A stretch of DNA of 64,000 nucleotides from SABI01 sp963663665 (GTDB taxonomy: Bacteria; Spirochaetota; Spirochaetia; Sphaerochaetales; Sphaerochaetaceae): the NCBI GenBank assembly GCA_963663665.2, contig CAXXKP010000001.1:930001-994000 (forward strand), read 5' to 3'. Positions 51,102 through 60,341 of this stretch are shown here, in pieces (the stretch's first letter is position 1; every line of letters begins with the position of its first letter). A model generated the notes under the pieces. That model had not been told where the DNA came from, searched no databases, and saw only the letters and a list, made by a program, of their open reading frames with translations. The translations under genes were made by a program, and so were the position numbers.

Positions 51102-51117
51102 GATGGTTTTCTCCTAT

Positions 51118-51411
51118 TTATTCTTCGTTAAATAAAGCTTTAAGTCGTCGAATTGCTTCTTCTTTGTTGCTACTTTGTTTTTCATTTTGACCACTATTTT
51201 GATTAATCATAAAATTGGGACAAAAATTTGCAGTTTTTTTATCAAGAACATGTTCCTCAACAGCTTCTCTGCATTCATGATAAGCACTTTCATCATAAAA
51301 GCGACAATTTACGCATGATTTAAGGTGTTTGCCACAGTGGGAACATACTGTTTGGTGTCCTATCGTCATATTAGGAGAAATCTCTCCTTTGCAAAAATAA
51401 CAATTACTCAT
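51118..51411 (-). CDS. Small zinc-ribbon protein
   Basis: A 97-residue protein from an ATG at 51411 (the frame extends to 51498 but lacks a better start). Eight cysteines form pairs suited to two or more zinc sites: C4/C7, C23/C26, C33/C36, plus C47 and C64. The tail is charged and helical (SSNKEEAIRRLKALFNEE). No DNA-binding or enzyme motif is evident. It lies 17 bases ahead of bcp, which suggests a redox- or stress-related role only by association. Confidence 0.8.
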   Translation of the reverse strand: MSNCYFCKGEISPNMTIGHQTVCSHCGKHLKSCVNCRFYDESAYHECREAVEEHVLDKKTANFCPNFMINQNSGQNEKQSSNKEEAIRRLKALFNEE

Positions 51412-51597
51412 ATAAGAGATTCTACCAATGAGAGTTCTAAACGGCAAGTAAACTTTCAAAAATTTATCACAGTTTGGGAAAATCCTAAGTCTATACAAGT
51501 AAGGATGCCCATATGATGGAGCTTAAGTATTCACAGATAGTAATCAATAAGCCAATATTGCCTTTGTCCTCTATGCTTTAAGATTAAAAAATTTAAT

Positions 51598-51651
51598 TTG
51601 ACTTGAGATATTAAAGGTTTATAGTTGTACTGTAGTACAATTACTACAGTA
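51598..51651 (+). promoter_or_regulatory. Promoter and overlapping inverted repeats of the glycosidase-symporter operon
   Basis: TTGACT (51598-51603), 16 bases, TATAGT (51620-51625). Two overlapping inverted repeats follow at the start point: TTGTAC (51625-51630) with GTACAA (51635-51640), and TACTGTAGTA (51628-51637) with TACTACAGTA (51642-51651), a 10-bp stem with a 4-nt loop. GGAGG comes directly after. This is either an operator at +1 or an alternating RNA hairpin. Confidence 0.65.
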
Positions 51652-51663
51652 TGGAGGTATGCT

Positions 51664-53835
51664 GTGGATAATTCTGTAAAGATATATTTCGCTCCCCGTT
51701 TCCATGTGAATCTCAATCATTCTTATAGGGGTGATACCCCTGATGAGAAGGGTTTTGGGAAAGATATTAGGATTATCAGAAATATCCTTGATGATTTAGA
51801 AGCTCTAGAGAAAGAAGGTATAGTTGTTCATTGTGCTTGGGATGCCGATAATGCCTTTTCACTTGGTGAAATGTTACCTCAATACGCTCCAGATATTATT
51901 TTAAGGATTAAGGATAGAGTAGAGAGAAATATTGATGAAATACATATCATGTCATGGAATAATGGCCTACTCAGTGTAATGAGTGAAGAAGAGTTCCTTC
52001 TCTCAGTTGGTTGGGCTATAGAATCCCCTACCCATGATGGAGTAAAAGATATTTTTAATAAGTATGTACCTGTTGTGCGTCCTCAAGAATGTATGTATAC
52101 CCCGAACCATATTCATCTCTATAAAAAATTAGGAGTAGAGTTCCTTTCAATCTATTATAGTGCTATTCCTTTTAATGGGTTTTCATCTTTTATCCCACGA
52201 TTACATGTTGAGCAACAATACAATCCAATTCGATTAGAACATCCAATCACTAAAGAATCTATGAGGATTCTTCCTTCGTGTAATCAAGGGGATCTTGCTG
52301 AATATGGAATGAGTCTTAAGCGAATGGTAAAAAGTCTCAGAAAGAAACAGATAAAACAAGGAGCAAAGTATGATTTTCTCATTCTTCTTGATATGGATGC
52401 AGATGATTCTTTTTGGGATAGTTCTACCTCATCGTTATTACAACAAAAAGTCGTTCCCTCTTTTTCAGGTCTCTATTATCTTATAAAGAGTATATCTAAA
52501 CTTTCGTATATAGAATTTAATTCCGCATATCAATACGGTAGGAATCATGAGGATCTCACTACAATCTCTTTAGGGCAAGATTTAGCGGATGGGGCTTTTG
52601 ATGGTTTTGCTTCATGGGCAGAGAAATGGGATAATTTTATGCTTTGGCCTTCCATTTTAAAAGCAAGAGAGATTTATGATAAAGCAATAAAATGTTTTTC
52701 AGGTAGTGAGATTTCTCAACAAAATGGTGAGATGAGTCCCTCTTGGGGGTTATTACCTGCAGAATTGAAAGAAATTGCTCAACAGGCAATGAGTGCACGA
52801 TTGAGAGCTCTTTCTACTACCCATTTTGGTCTCTCTGCTCCCGTGATGAATATTGAAAGACTTTCAAAAGGGAGATCCTTTATAGAAAAATCTATTGAAC
52901 TTTCTTCTTTACTTCTATTAGAAGGAGAAAAGAGGAATCCTGTAGTTGACCCAAAAAAACAAGAGGATAAACCAAAAATTTCTATTAGAACAAGGAAAGA
53001 TCTTCCCTTAGTATCCCCTTATGGAGATATTGAAGATGGGAATGTGATTATCCATTCTCTATGGATAAATTATAGTGGAAAGAAAAGGTTCCCAAATAAT
53101 CTACAAAGAGCTACAGAAAATCTCAAGATATATTTGAAAGGTTCTACCTCTCTCCCTGGTAGAGAGAAACCAACTATTATGTGGGAGAGAAGAGTATCCT
53201 CAATTGAAATCGATGGGTATAAGGCATTAGATATTGAAACATTGGTTAATTACCCAGAAACAACCCATAATGTGACTCGTGGTATTAAGAAAGAACGAAT
53301 TGGAAGATCCTGGGATGATCGATGGAGAGAGACAGCTCCATGTGAAATAGAGGTGTTTAAAGGTATTTCATCAGATAAAATTGTTACTGTTTGGAAAGAG
53401 GATACCAATGGAAATATCTCAAACTATTCTCTTGATTATATTCGTAATGGATCAAATCAAAAGCTCTCTTCAATTAATAATCATATTACTCCACACTGGA
53501 TAGCGTTAAGTGATGGCACTCATGGAGTTCTTCTTGTTTATAAGGATAATGAATTTAAAAGTTTTGCATCTTGTCCTCTTCGTCAAATACTTTTAGGTAA
53601 GGAAATGCAGATTCTGATGAATCCTTATGGAACCTATTGGGGTAAACAGTATCTTTATCCTTCTAGAGTTTCCGGCTTAGGTCGATTAGGTGCAATTGTT
53701 ACAGCAGAGCATCTTCATCCATCGGCTCCTTCTTGGGAGGGAAAGGAATTTTCATTCAGATTATTACTTATTCATTATGAAGGAGATGTTCCTCATAAAG
53801 ATCTTTTACGTATAGCAAAGAATGTAAATGAGTAA
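51664..53835 (+). CDS. Putative glycoside hydrolase with GH57/GH38-like N-terminal barrel
   Basis: A 723-residue cytoplasmic protein beginning at GTG 51664, 5 bases behind GGAGGT. I recognise no exact family. The first 300 residues look like the (beta/alpha)7 barrel of GH57/GH38: FHVNLNHSYRGDTPDE (His14, His19), VVRPQECMYTPNHIHL with a possible nucleophile Glu142, and FLILLDMDADDSFWD with possible acid residues Asp243-247. The C-terminal 250 residues are beta-rich, like mannosidase sandwich domains. The GPH symporter 47 bases downstream supports a role in degrading an imported oligosaccharide or glycoside. Substrate unknown. Confidence 0.6.
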   Translation: MDNSVKIYFAPRFHVNLNHSYRGDTPDEKGFGKDIRIIRNILDDLEALEKEGIVVHCAWDADNAFSLGEMLPQYAPDIILRIKDRVERNIDEIHIMSWNNGLLSVMSEEEFLLSVGWAIESPTHDGVKDIFNKYVPVVRPQECMYTPNHIHLYKKLGVEFLSIYYSAIPFNGFSSFIPRLHVEQQYNPIRLEHPITKESMRILPSCNQGDLAEYGMSLKRMVKSLRKKQIKQGAKYDFLILLDMDADDSFWDSSTSSLLQQKVVPSFSGLYYLIKSISKLSYIEFNSAYQYGRNHEDLTTISLGQDLADGAFDGFASWAEKWDNFMLWPSILKAREIYDKAIKCFSGSEISQQNGEMSPSWGLLPAELKEIAQQAMSARLRALSTTHFGLSAPVMNIERLSKGRSFIEKSIELSSLLLLEGEKRNPVVDPKKQEDKPKISIRTRKDLPLVSPYGDIEDGNVIIHSLWINYSGKKRFPNNLQRATENLKIYLKGSTSLPGREKPTIMWERRVSSIEIDGYKALDIETLVNYPETTHNVTRGIKKERIGRSWDDRWRETAPCEIEVFKGISSDKIVTVWKEDTNGNISNYSLDYIRNGSNQKLSSINNHITPHWIALSDGTHGVLLVYKDNEFKSFASCPLRQILLGKEMQILMNPYGTYWGKQYLYPSRVSGLGRLGAIVTAEHLHPSAPSWEGKEFSFRLLLIHYEGDVPHKDLLRIAKNVNE

Positions 53836-53882
53836 GAAGATATGAAAAGGTAAGGATACCAATAAGGGAGAGGATAAATATT

Positions 53883-55328
53883 ATGGAAATGGAACAGAGA
53901 AAAGAAGTTACTTTTAAACATTTATTAGCATATGGTTCTGGAGATATTTATGGTGGTGGTGCCTTTCTAGTAGTAGGAATGCTATTCTTATTTTATCTCA
54001 CAGAGATTGTCGGCCTTTCTCCCTTTCTTGCTGGTCTTGTGTTTGGTATAGGAAAAGTGTGGGACGCCATCTCAGATCCTCTTATGGGGCATATTTCTGA
54101 TAGGACAAAGTCTAAGTTTGGCCGAAGAAAGGTGTATTTCCTGATAGGGATTCTCCCTATCACACTCTCTTTTATTATTATGTGGATTCCTGTTCGTTTT
54201 GATTCACAGGTTGCACTTTTTTTATATTATAGCGTTGCATACATGTTATTCGCTACAGTCTTCACGATGGTAATGGTTCCTTATTCAGCAATGGCTGCTG
54301 AACTTTCACCTGATTATAAGGTAAGAAATAGGTTATCTGGTGCAAGACTCTTTTTCTCAGGATTCTCTTCACTCCTTGCGGCAACTATTCCTAAGTTAAT
54401 TATTGACTCTTATAACGCACCACCATCGAAAGGGTATGTGATAATGTCTGTTATTTTTGGTATATTCTTTGCACTTCCTTGGATACTTGTCTATTTGGGA
54501 ACCTGGGAGACTCCACAAACTACATCTTCTGCTGTATCAAAAAATTTTTTAAAGGAGTTTTTTACAATATTTCATAATAAATCTTTTAGAATTCATATTA
54601 TTATGTATGTAGCTGCATATTCTGCAATGGATATGTTGATGGCGTTATTTAACTATTATCTAACCTATTCTCTTAATAGGCCAAGCTTGTATTCGATCGC
54701 TATGGGAACGCTCTTAGTTGTTCAATTAGCAATGATTCCTGTATATGTTAGAATTTCTAATATCAAGGGGAAACGTTTTGCCTATAGGATGGGCTTAATG
54801 ATATGGATTATCGGTATGCTTGGGACTCTATTCCTAAATGAAACAACTCCAACAATAATCGTTGCTCTTGTGTGTGCCGTGATTGGCTTAGGGACAGCAA
54901 GTGCTGTTTATATTCCTTATGCAATCCTTCCGAATGTGATAGATGTTGATGAATTAATGACGGGATCCCAGAGAAGTGGTGTCTATTCGGGAGCAATGAC
55001 TCTTACGAGAAAGTTAATTCAAGGCGCAATAGTTATGCCTCTCATTGGGCTGTTTTTGCAGATGGTTGGATTTGTTTCAAATTCTGTGCAAACGGAACAA
55101 GTTCTAACTCGATTTTTTATTTTCTTTATCGGAGGACCTAGTATTCTTATAATTATAGGCATTATTGCCGCATCTTGGTTTCACCTTTCTCCTAAAAATA
55201 GTGAAATTTTATCACAGGAATTAGTACGTCTTAGAGATGGTGGAAAAATCGAAGATGCAGCAGTAGATGTAAAAGAAGTATGTGAAATTCTTAGTGGAAG
55301 AGTACATGATGAGCTTTGGAAACAATGA
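53883..55328 (+). CDS. GPH-family sugar:cation symporter (MFS)
   Basis: A 481-residue carrier with twelve probable membrane helices. The diagnostic GPH/MelB loop is GKVWDAISDPLMGHISDRTKS followed by FGRRKVYFLIG, and the second-half loop has RVKGKR-like KGKRFAYRMG. It would import a glycoside, pentoside or hexuronide with Na+ or H+. GGGAGAGG precedes the ATG. It follows the GH57-like gene in one operon and so probably carries that enzyme's substrate. Confidence 0.92.
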   Translation: MEMEQRKEVTFKHLLAYGSGDIYGGGAFLVVGMLFLFYLTEIVGLSPFLAGLVFGIGKVWDAISDPLMGHISDRTKSKFGRRKVYFLIGILPITLSFIIMWIPVRFDSQVALFLYYSVAYMLFATVFTMVMVPYSAMAAELSPDYKVRNRLSGARLFFSGFSSLLAATIPKLIIDSYNAPPSKGYVIMSVIFGIFFALPWILVYLGTWETPQTTSSAVSKNFLKEFFTIFHNKSFRIHIIMYVAAYSAMDMLMALFNYYLTYSLNRPSLYSIAMGTLLVVQLAMIPVYVRISNIKGKRFAYRMGLMIWIIGMLGTLFLNETTPTIIVALVCAVIGLGTASAVYIPYAILPNVIDVDELMTGSQRSGVYSGAMTLTRKLIQGAIVMPLIGLFLQMVGFVSNSVQTEQVLTRFFIFFIGGPSILIIIGIIAASWFHLSPKNSEILSQELVRLRDGGKIEDAAVDVKEVCEILSGRVHDELWKQ

Positions 55329-55336
55329 TTGATTAT

Positions 55337-55370
55337 TACCAGATATAGATAGTAATCCTTATATCTGGTA
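55337..55370 (+). promoter_or_regulatory. Hairpin between symporter and HIT genes
   Basis: TACCAGATATA (55337-55347) pairs perfectly with TATATCTGGTA (55360-55370) over 11 bp. No T run follows, so it may be a weak terminator or an mRNA-stabilising end. Confidence 0.45.
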
Positions 55371-55400
55371 AACTTAACACCTGTAGAGGAGTTTAGTAGT

Positions 55401-55802
55401 ATGCCAACACTTTTTACGAAAATAATTAATAGAGAGATTCCCTCTTCTATTTTATATGAAGATGAATTATGTATTGCTATTTTAGATATTGCCCCAGTGA
55501 ACAAAGGGCATGCACTTGTAATTTCTAAAGAAGAATTCCCCACAACTGTAGAGTGTCCTGATGAAGTATTAACTCATCTTATTATTATAGCGAAGAGATT
55601 GGATTTACTGATGAGGAAACGTCTTAAAGCAGAAGCTACGAATATAATTATTAATAATGGACCCTCCTCAGGACAGGAGATCGCCCATATTCATATCCAT
55701 GTAATACCAAGATACGAAGGTGATAATAAGAAAATTGTTCCACATAAAGAGCAGTATAAAGATGATGAGATGTCTGATTTTGTAACATTGCTTACATTAT
55801 GA
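55401..55802 (+). CDS. HIT-family nucleotide hydrolase/transferase
   Basis: A 133-residue histidine-triad protein. TLFTKIINREIPSSILYEDE and IAPVNKGHALVISKEE lead to the triad HIHIHVIPRY near residue 95-104, with NNGPSSGQEIAH before it. Members of this Hint-like group cleave AMP from amines, lysine or dinucleotides. GAGGAG lies before the ATG. It may be cotranscribed with the symporter gene despite the hairpin between. Physiological substrate unknown. Confidence 0.92.
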   Translation: MPTLFTKIINREIPSSILYEDELCIAILDIAPVNKGHALVISKEEFPTTVECPDEVLTHLIIIAKRLDLLMRKRLKAEATNIIINNGPSSGQEIAHIHIHVIPRYEGDNKKIVPHKEQYKDDEMSDFVTLLTL

Positions 55803-56130
55803 ACAATTGATTCTTTTCTCATTATAGCTTTTAACTGATTTGCTTATTAATGTCGTAGAGATTGTTGGAAGTTAATAGTGATAAATATATGAAAATTCTC
55901 ATCACAAAGAACTCACAATTATTTATTAGGAAAAGGATTGAACAATTATTAATAATATACTAAAATCCGTCCGGTACGCATGAAAAATGCGTTCTCCTCC
56001 ATTTGTATAGGAATTTATATGTTTTATTTATGTCCCCTATAATCAAATGGTACACTAGATATTTGACCCGTGACATTCTTTTGTAAAGACAAGGATGAGC
56101 TCACTGGCTATAAAAGAAGAGGAAATTTGT
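55803..56130 (+). promoter_or_regulatory. Upstream region of fusA with promoter and leader hairpin
   Basis: This 328-base gap carries TTGAAC (55938-55943), 17 bases, TAAAAT (55961-55966), a fair promoter. About ten bases into the transcript ACGCAT and ATGCGT (55977-55993) form a small hairpin. The leader is about 160 nt; I see no known riboswitch or ribosomal-protein operator in it. Confidence 0.5.
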
Positions 56131-58230
56131 ATGTCTGAACTTAGTAAAATGAGAAACATCGGAATCAGTGCCCACATTGACTCTGGAAAAACTACCCTTT
56201 CCGAGCGTATTCTCTTTTATTCAAATAGAATTCATGCTATTCACGAGGTTCGTGGAAAAGATGGCGTTGGTGCTACAATGGATTCTATGGAACTTGAGAG
56301 AGAACGAGGAATCACTATCGCATCTGCTGCGACGAACGTTTCCTGGAAAGGTCATCCTATTAACGTTATTGATACTCCTGGACACGTTGACTTTACAATT
56401 GAAGTTGAAAGATCTCTTAGAGTTCTTGATGGAGCTGTATTAGTATTGTGTTCTGTTGCAGGTGTGCAAAGTCAGTCAATTACTGTTGACCGACAGATGA
56501 AGCGTTATAAAGTACCTAGAATTGCATTTATAAATAAATGTGACCGTACAGGTGCAAACCCTCTTAGGGTAAAGCAGCAACTTATTGATAAATTAGGGTT
56601 AAATGCTGTTCTTATGCAAATCCCTATAGGTCTCGAAGATCGTCTCCAAGGTGTTGTTGACCTTGTAACCATGAAAGCAATCTATTTCGATGGTGAGGAT
56701 GGTGCTGTCCTTCGTTACGAGGAGATTCCTAGTGAACTTCTTGATCTCGCTACCGAAAAGAGAGAAGAGATGCTCGATAGTATTTCATTATTTTCAGATG
56801 AGCTTATGGAAGCAATGCTTGAAGAGAATGTTACTGAAGATCTTATTTATTCTGCAGTGAGAAAAGGGACTATTGCTTTAGAATTAGTTCCAGTTTTAAT
56901 GGGTTCTGCATATAAAAACAAAGGGATTCAACCATTACTTGATGCAGTAATTGGATATCTTCCAAATCCAACTGAAGTAACAAATACCGCTCTTGATTTA
57001 GATAATGATGAAGAGACTATAACCTTAGTTGCTGATGATGACCTTCCTCCTGTAATTCTAGGATTTAAACTTGAAGATGGCCAATATGGACAACTTACTT
57101 ACATTAGAATTTACCAAGGTAAGATTAAAAAAGGTGATGAGTTAATAAATACTCGTAGCCGGAAGAAGTTTAAGGTTGGTCGATTAGTAAGAATGCATGC
57201 TGCTAGTATGGAAGATATTACAGAAGCTGGTTGTGGTGATATTGCAGCGCTCTTTGGTATTGAATGTGCCTCTGGAGATACTTTCTGCCATCCTTCACTA
57301 AATTACTCTCTCACTTCAATGTTTGTTCCTAAACCAGTTATATCTCTCTCTATTAACCCTATTGATAAAAAGTCTGCAGATAATATGGCAAAGGCTCTCA
57401 ACAGATTTACAAAGGAAGACCCAACATTTAACACATATGTAGACCCTGAATCAAATCAGACTATCATTCAAGGAATGGGAGAGCTACACTTAGAAGTATA
57501 CGTGGAAAGAATGCGAAGAGAGTATAAGGCTGAGGTTGTCACTGACAAACCAGAAGTTGCATACCGTGAAGCAATCAGTCAACGTGCTGAATTTAACTAT
57601 ACTCACAAAAAGCAAACGGGTGGTTCGGGTCAATATGCACGTGTTGCAGGATATATTGAACCTATTGAAGAATCAGAAGATGCTAAGGATTATGAATTTA
57701 TTGATATGATTAAAGGTGGTGTTATCCCTACTGAATACATCCCATCTTGTGATAAAGGATTTAATCTTGCTATTAAAAAAGGAACTCAATTAGGATTTCC
57801 AATTGTTGGAGTAAGAGCTGCTATCAATGATGGTGCGTATCACCCAGTTGATTCCTCTGACCAAGCATTCCAGACTGCATCTCTTAATGCATTTAGAGAT
57901 GCGTATGACAGAGCAAAGCCTGTTATTCTTGAGCCTGTAATGAAAGTAAGTGTTGAAGGGCCAACTGAATTCCAAGGTAATATATTTGGAAGTATCAACC
58001 AACGTCGTGGTATTATCGTGAGCAGCACTGAAGATGGTGCTAGTTGTACAGTTGATGCTGAAGTACCTCTCTCAGAAATGTTCGGGTATTCGACTGTTCT
58101 TCGTTCTCTTACTCAAGGAAAGGCTGAATTCACAATGGAACTTGCTAAATACTCAAAGGTTCCACAGAGTGTCAGTGAAGAATTGAAAAAGAATTATGAA
58201 GAGAAGAAAAGAAAAGAACAAGCAAAATAG
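56131..58230 (+). CDS. fusA: Elongation factor G, mitochondrial EFG1-like spirochaetal type
   Basis: A 699-residue translocase. MRNIGISAHIDSGKTTLSER is the P-loop with Ser where most bacteria have Ala; switch and G motifs RGITIASAAT, DTPGHVDF and NKCD follow, then domains II-V with QTGGSGQYARV in domain IV. KDGVGATMDSMELERERGIT resembles mitochondrial EF-G1 and the spd-type EF-Gs described for spirochaetes and planctomycetes. The ATG at 56131 follows AGAGG; a longer frame to 56095 lacks support. It is monocistronic, away from rpsL/rpsG/tuf. A strong terminator follows. Confidence 0.96.
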   Translation: MSELSKMRNIGISAHIDSGKTTLSERILFYSNRIHAIHEVRGKDGVGATMDSMELERERGITIASAATNVSWKGHPINVIDTPGHVDFTIEVERSLRVLDGAVLVLCSVAGVQSQSITVDRQMKRYKVPRIAFINKCDRTGANPLRVKQQLIDKLGLNAVLMQIPIGLEDRLQGVVDLVTMKAIYFDGEDGAVLRYEEIPSELLDLATEKREEMLDSISLFSDELMEAMLEENVTEDLIYSAVRKGTIALELVPVLMGSAYKNKGIQPLLDAVIGYLPNPTEVTNTALDLDNDEETITLVADDDLPPVILGFKLEDGQYGQLTYIRIYQGKIKKGDELINTRSRKKFKVGRLVRMHAASMEDITEAGCGDIAALFGIECASGDTFCHPSLNYSLTSMFVPKPVISLSINPIDKKSADNMAKALNRFTKEDPTFNTYVDPESNQTIIQGMGELHLEVYVERMRREYKAEVVTDKPEVAYREAISQRAEFNYTHKKQTGGSGQYARVAGYIEPIEESEDAKDYEFIDMIKGGVIPTEYIPSCDKGFNLAIKKGTQLGFPIVGVRAAINDGAYHPVDSSDQAFQTASLNAFRDAYDRAKPVILEPVMKVSVEGPTEFQGNIFGSINQRRGIIVSSTEDGASCTVDAEVPLSEMFGYSTVLRSLTQGKAEFTMELAKYSKVPQSVSEELKKNYEEKKRKEQAK

Positions 58231-58247
58231 TAATATCAGTTTTAATG

Positions 58248-58273
58248 GCCGGTCTTCATGACCGGTTTTTCTT
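58248..58273 (+). terminator. Terminator of fusA
   Basis: CCGGTC (58249-58254), loop TTCAT, GACCGG (58260-58265), then TTTTTCTT: a compact GC-rich intrinsic terminator 18 bases past the stop codon. Confidence 0.92.
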
Positions 58274-58360
58274 ATTAGATAAAGATGATACAAGAGAGTG
58301 TTGCTGTAAAGGAAACCGTGTTATACTTTAGAGAGACTAAATCTTGGAGGATGCGTAGAT

Positions 58361-59068
58361 ATGGAAGTTCAAGAGTTAAATGAGTTAAGCCCTTTAAGGG
58401 CATTTGATAAATCACTTAATGGTGGTTTAGGGAAAGGAAATCTGGGAGTGCTTGTTTCACGCCATGGAGTTGGTAAAACAGCTTGTTTGGTGCACTTAGC
58501 AACTGATAAATTGTTTAGAAATGAACATATCATTCATGTTTCTTTTTCTGGAAATGTTGAACATGTTATTAGTTGGTACAAAGAGGTCTTTAGGCAGATT
58601 TCTGAAAATAAAGATTTAGAAGATGCTTCAGACATTTACAATGAGATTCTTGCTAATCGTGTTGTTATGAATTTTAGTCAAGAGAATGTATCTGTGGAGA
58701 AAGTTCTCTCAAGTTTAGAGACTCTCATTCGTCAAGGTTCTTTTAATGCAGATGCAGTGATGTTTGATGGGTACCATCTCACAACAGCTAGCGAAGATGA
58801 TGTAAGAAAGATTAAACAGTTTGCAATGGATATGCGTCTAGAAGTTTGGTTCTCAGTCTCTCCAGTTAAGATGAATGTTACATATGATAGTTATGGTGTT
58901 CCAGAGACTATGTTAAAATATGAAGAACTCATAGATGTTCTCATTGGTCTTAAATATAACGAAGATATGGATAAGGTTATTATGACTCTTGTTAAGGATG
59001 GTGAGGCAATTGATCCAAAACCAATGCAAGTGAAATTAGATCCTAAGACAATGCTCATTATTGATTAA
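58361..59068 (+). CDS. RecA/KaiC-like ATPase of unknown function
   Basis: A 235-residue protein with a P-loop, SRHGVGKT (33-40), and a Walker B-like ADAVMFDGYH near 140. The order (AFDKSLNGGLGKGNLGVLV, P-loop, cysteine and helix, then a strand with ELIDVLIGLKYN) is that of RecA/KaiC-type single domains. There is no second ATPase domain and no DNA-binding motif that I recognise. CTTGGAGG stands before its ATG. Similar short proteins occur in other spirochaetes, without known function. It is a single gene between two terminators. Confidence 0.75.
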   Translation: MEVQELNELSPLRAFDKSLNGGLGKGNLGVLVSRHGVGKTACLVHLATDKLFRNEHIIHVSFSGNVEHVISWYKEVFRQISENKDLEDASDIYNEILANRVVMNFSQENVSVEKVLSSLETLIRQGSFNADAVMFDGYHLTTASEDDVRKIKQFAMDMRLEVWFSVSPVKMNVTYDSYGVPETMLKYEELIDVLIGLKYNEDMDKVIMTLVKDGEAIDPKPMQVKLDPKTMLIID

Positions 59069-59088
59069 GAACTATTTTCTAGTTTTAA

Positions 59089-59126
59089 GCCTGCGTACTT
59101 TCTATTAAGAATATGCAGGTTTTTTT
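59089..59126 (+). terminator. Terminator of the RecA-like gene
   Basis: CCTGCGTA (59090-59097) pairs with TATGCAGG (59112-59119) with one G-T pair, followed by seven T to 59126. It touches the stop codon of the converging ispF. Confidence 0.85.
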
Positions 59127-59631
59127 ATACCCAATAAAGATTTTCAGTATCATCAAGTGAATCTTTTTCTTCAATGAGTACTACTGCTTGGGCAATGATT
59201 GCATCCCCCGAACCAACCTCTCCAAGGAGTTGTTCAGCGGTTTTTGCTTTTACAGAAATCCTTGATTTCTCAATTCCTGTTATAGTAGAAAGTGAATCTA
59301 TAATATCGTCAATAAATGGTTTCAGAATGATTTGCTGTAGTATGATAGTACTATCAATATTTACAATAGAGTAATCTTTCAATAAAAGAAGGGTCTCTTT
59401 AAGTAAGAGAGTACTTTTTATATTCTTATATTTTTCATTACTTGGTGGGAAGTGGTATCCAATATCTTTCAGACTTGCGGCACCAAGGAGTGCATCAATG
59501 ATAGCATGAATGAGAACATCTCCATCTGAGTGTGCTAAGGAGCCTTTATCACTTTTGATATGGACTCCACCTATGAACAGAGGTTTTTGCTCAACGAGTC
59601 GATGTATATCCCAACCGGTACCTACTCTCAT
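59125..59631 (-). CDS. ispF: 2-C-methyl-D-erythritol 2,4-cyclodiphosphate synthase
   Basis: A 168-residue IspF. VGTGWDIHRL gives the zinc ligands D8 and H10, AHSDGDVLIHAI the third, and KDIGYHFPPSN plus TAEQLLGEVGSGDAII the conserved CMP-side residues. It cyclises CDP-methylerythritol phosphate in the MEP isoprenoid pathway. The start overlaps the ispD stop (ATGA). Separate ispD and ispF genes, as here, contrast with the fused IspDF of some treponemes. Confidence 0.96.
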   Translation of the reverse strand: MRVGTGWDIHRLVEQKPLFIGGVHIKSDKGSLAHSDGDVLIHAIIDALLGAASLKDIGYHFPPSNEKYKNIKSTLLLKETLLLLKDYSIVNIDSTIILQQIILKPFIDDIIDSLSTITGIEKSRISVKAKTAEQLLGEVGSGDAIIAQAVVLIEEKDSLDDTENLYWV

Positions 59632-60341
59632 ATATGCCCCTTAAAGATACTAATATCCTCATAAGTAGTGATTTTTCTATTATCAGGACTACCCTTCGAA
59701 ATAGCAACATTAAATCCACTCTCACTGAATATCTCGCTATCATCAACATAAACCTTATTATTATCTACTACCTTTTGATGACAATGTAGAATCTCAGGGA
59801 ACCGGAATATTTGAGGCGTCTGTATTTGGACAAGAGCATTTCTATCAATGTGTCCATCAATGATTCCTTCCTTGCTTATGTGCTTCACGGCATCATGGAT
59901 TGCTACAGCTGGGACAGCTGCACCAAAAATTGATGCTGTTGCAAGAGTTTCAATGATAATTGATTCAGAAACAAAAGGGCGAGCTCCATCATGAATAGCA
60001 ACAAAAGAAATGTCTAGTTCCAATTCATCAATATAAGTAAGAGCATTAAAGACGGATTTTTGTCTTGTTGGCCCGCCAACTACTAAATGTATTGGGATTG
60101 TAGAAGCGAACAGAAGATTATCTAATGCACTTTCACATTCATCTTTATACATCTGAGGGTAGGTCACTATGATCGCTTGAACAGAAGGGATCATAGTAAA
60201 GGGCAAAAGTGCATGATAAAGGACTGTTCTGTCATCGAGTAACATATACTCTTTCTTTCCGGTTACTTGAGAATTGGATGATTGAAATCGTTCGCTAAGG
60301 CCAGCAGCCGTTATAATAACTGCATGATTAGGGAAAGCCAC
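59628..60341 (-). CDS. ispD: 2-C-methyl-D-erythritol 4-phosphate cytidylyltransferase
   Basis: A 237-residue IspD. The N-terminal ITAAGLSERFQ is the CTP-binding loop, with KKEY as the lysine segment; FVAIHDGARPFVS and VQIQTPQIFRF are also typical. A GTG start is used, its G being the last base of the carD stop codon, so translation is tightly coupled. It makes CDP-methylerythritol for ispF, the next gene. Confidence 0.95.
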   Translation of the reverse strand: MAFPNHAVIITAAGLSERFQSSNSQVTGKKEYMLLDDRTVLYHALLPFTMIPSVQAIIVTYPQMYKDECESALDNLLFASTIPIHLVVGGPTRQKSVFNALTYIDELELDISFVAIHDGARPFVSESIIIETLATASIFGAAVPAVAIHDAVKHISKEGIIDGHIDRNALVQIQTPQIFRFPEILHCHQKVVDNNKVYVDDSEIFSESGFNVAISKGSPDNRKITTYEDISIFKGHI

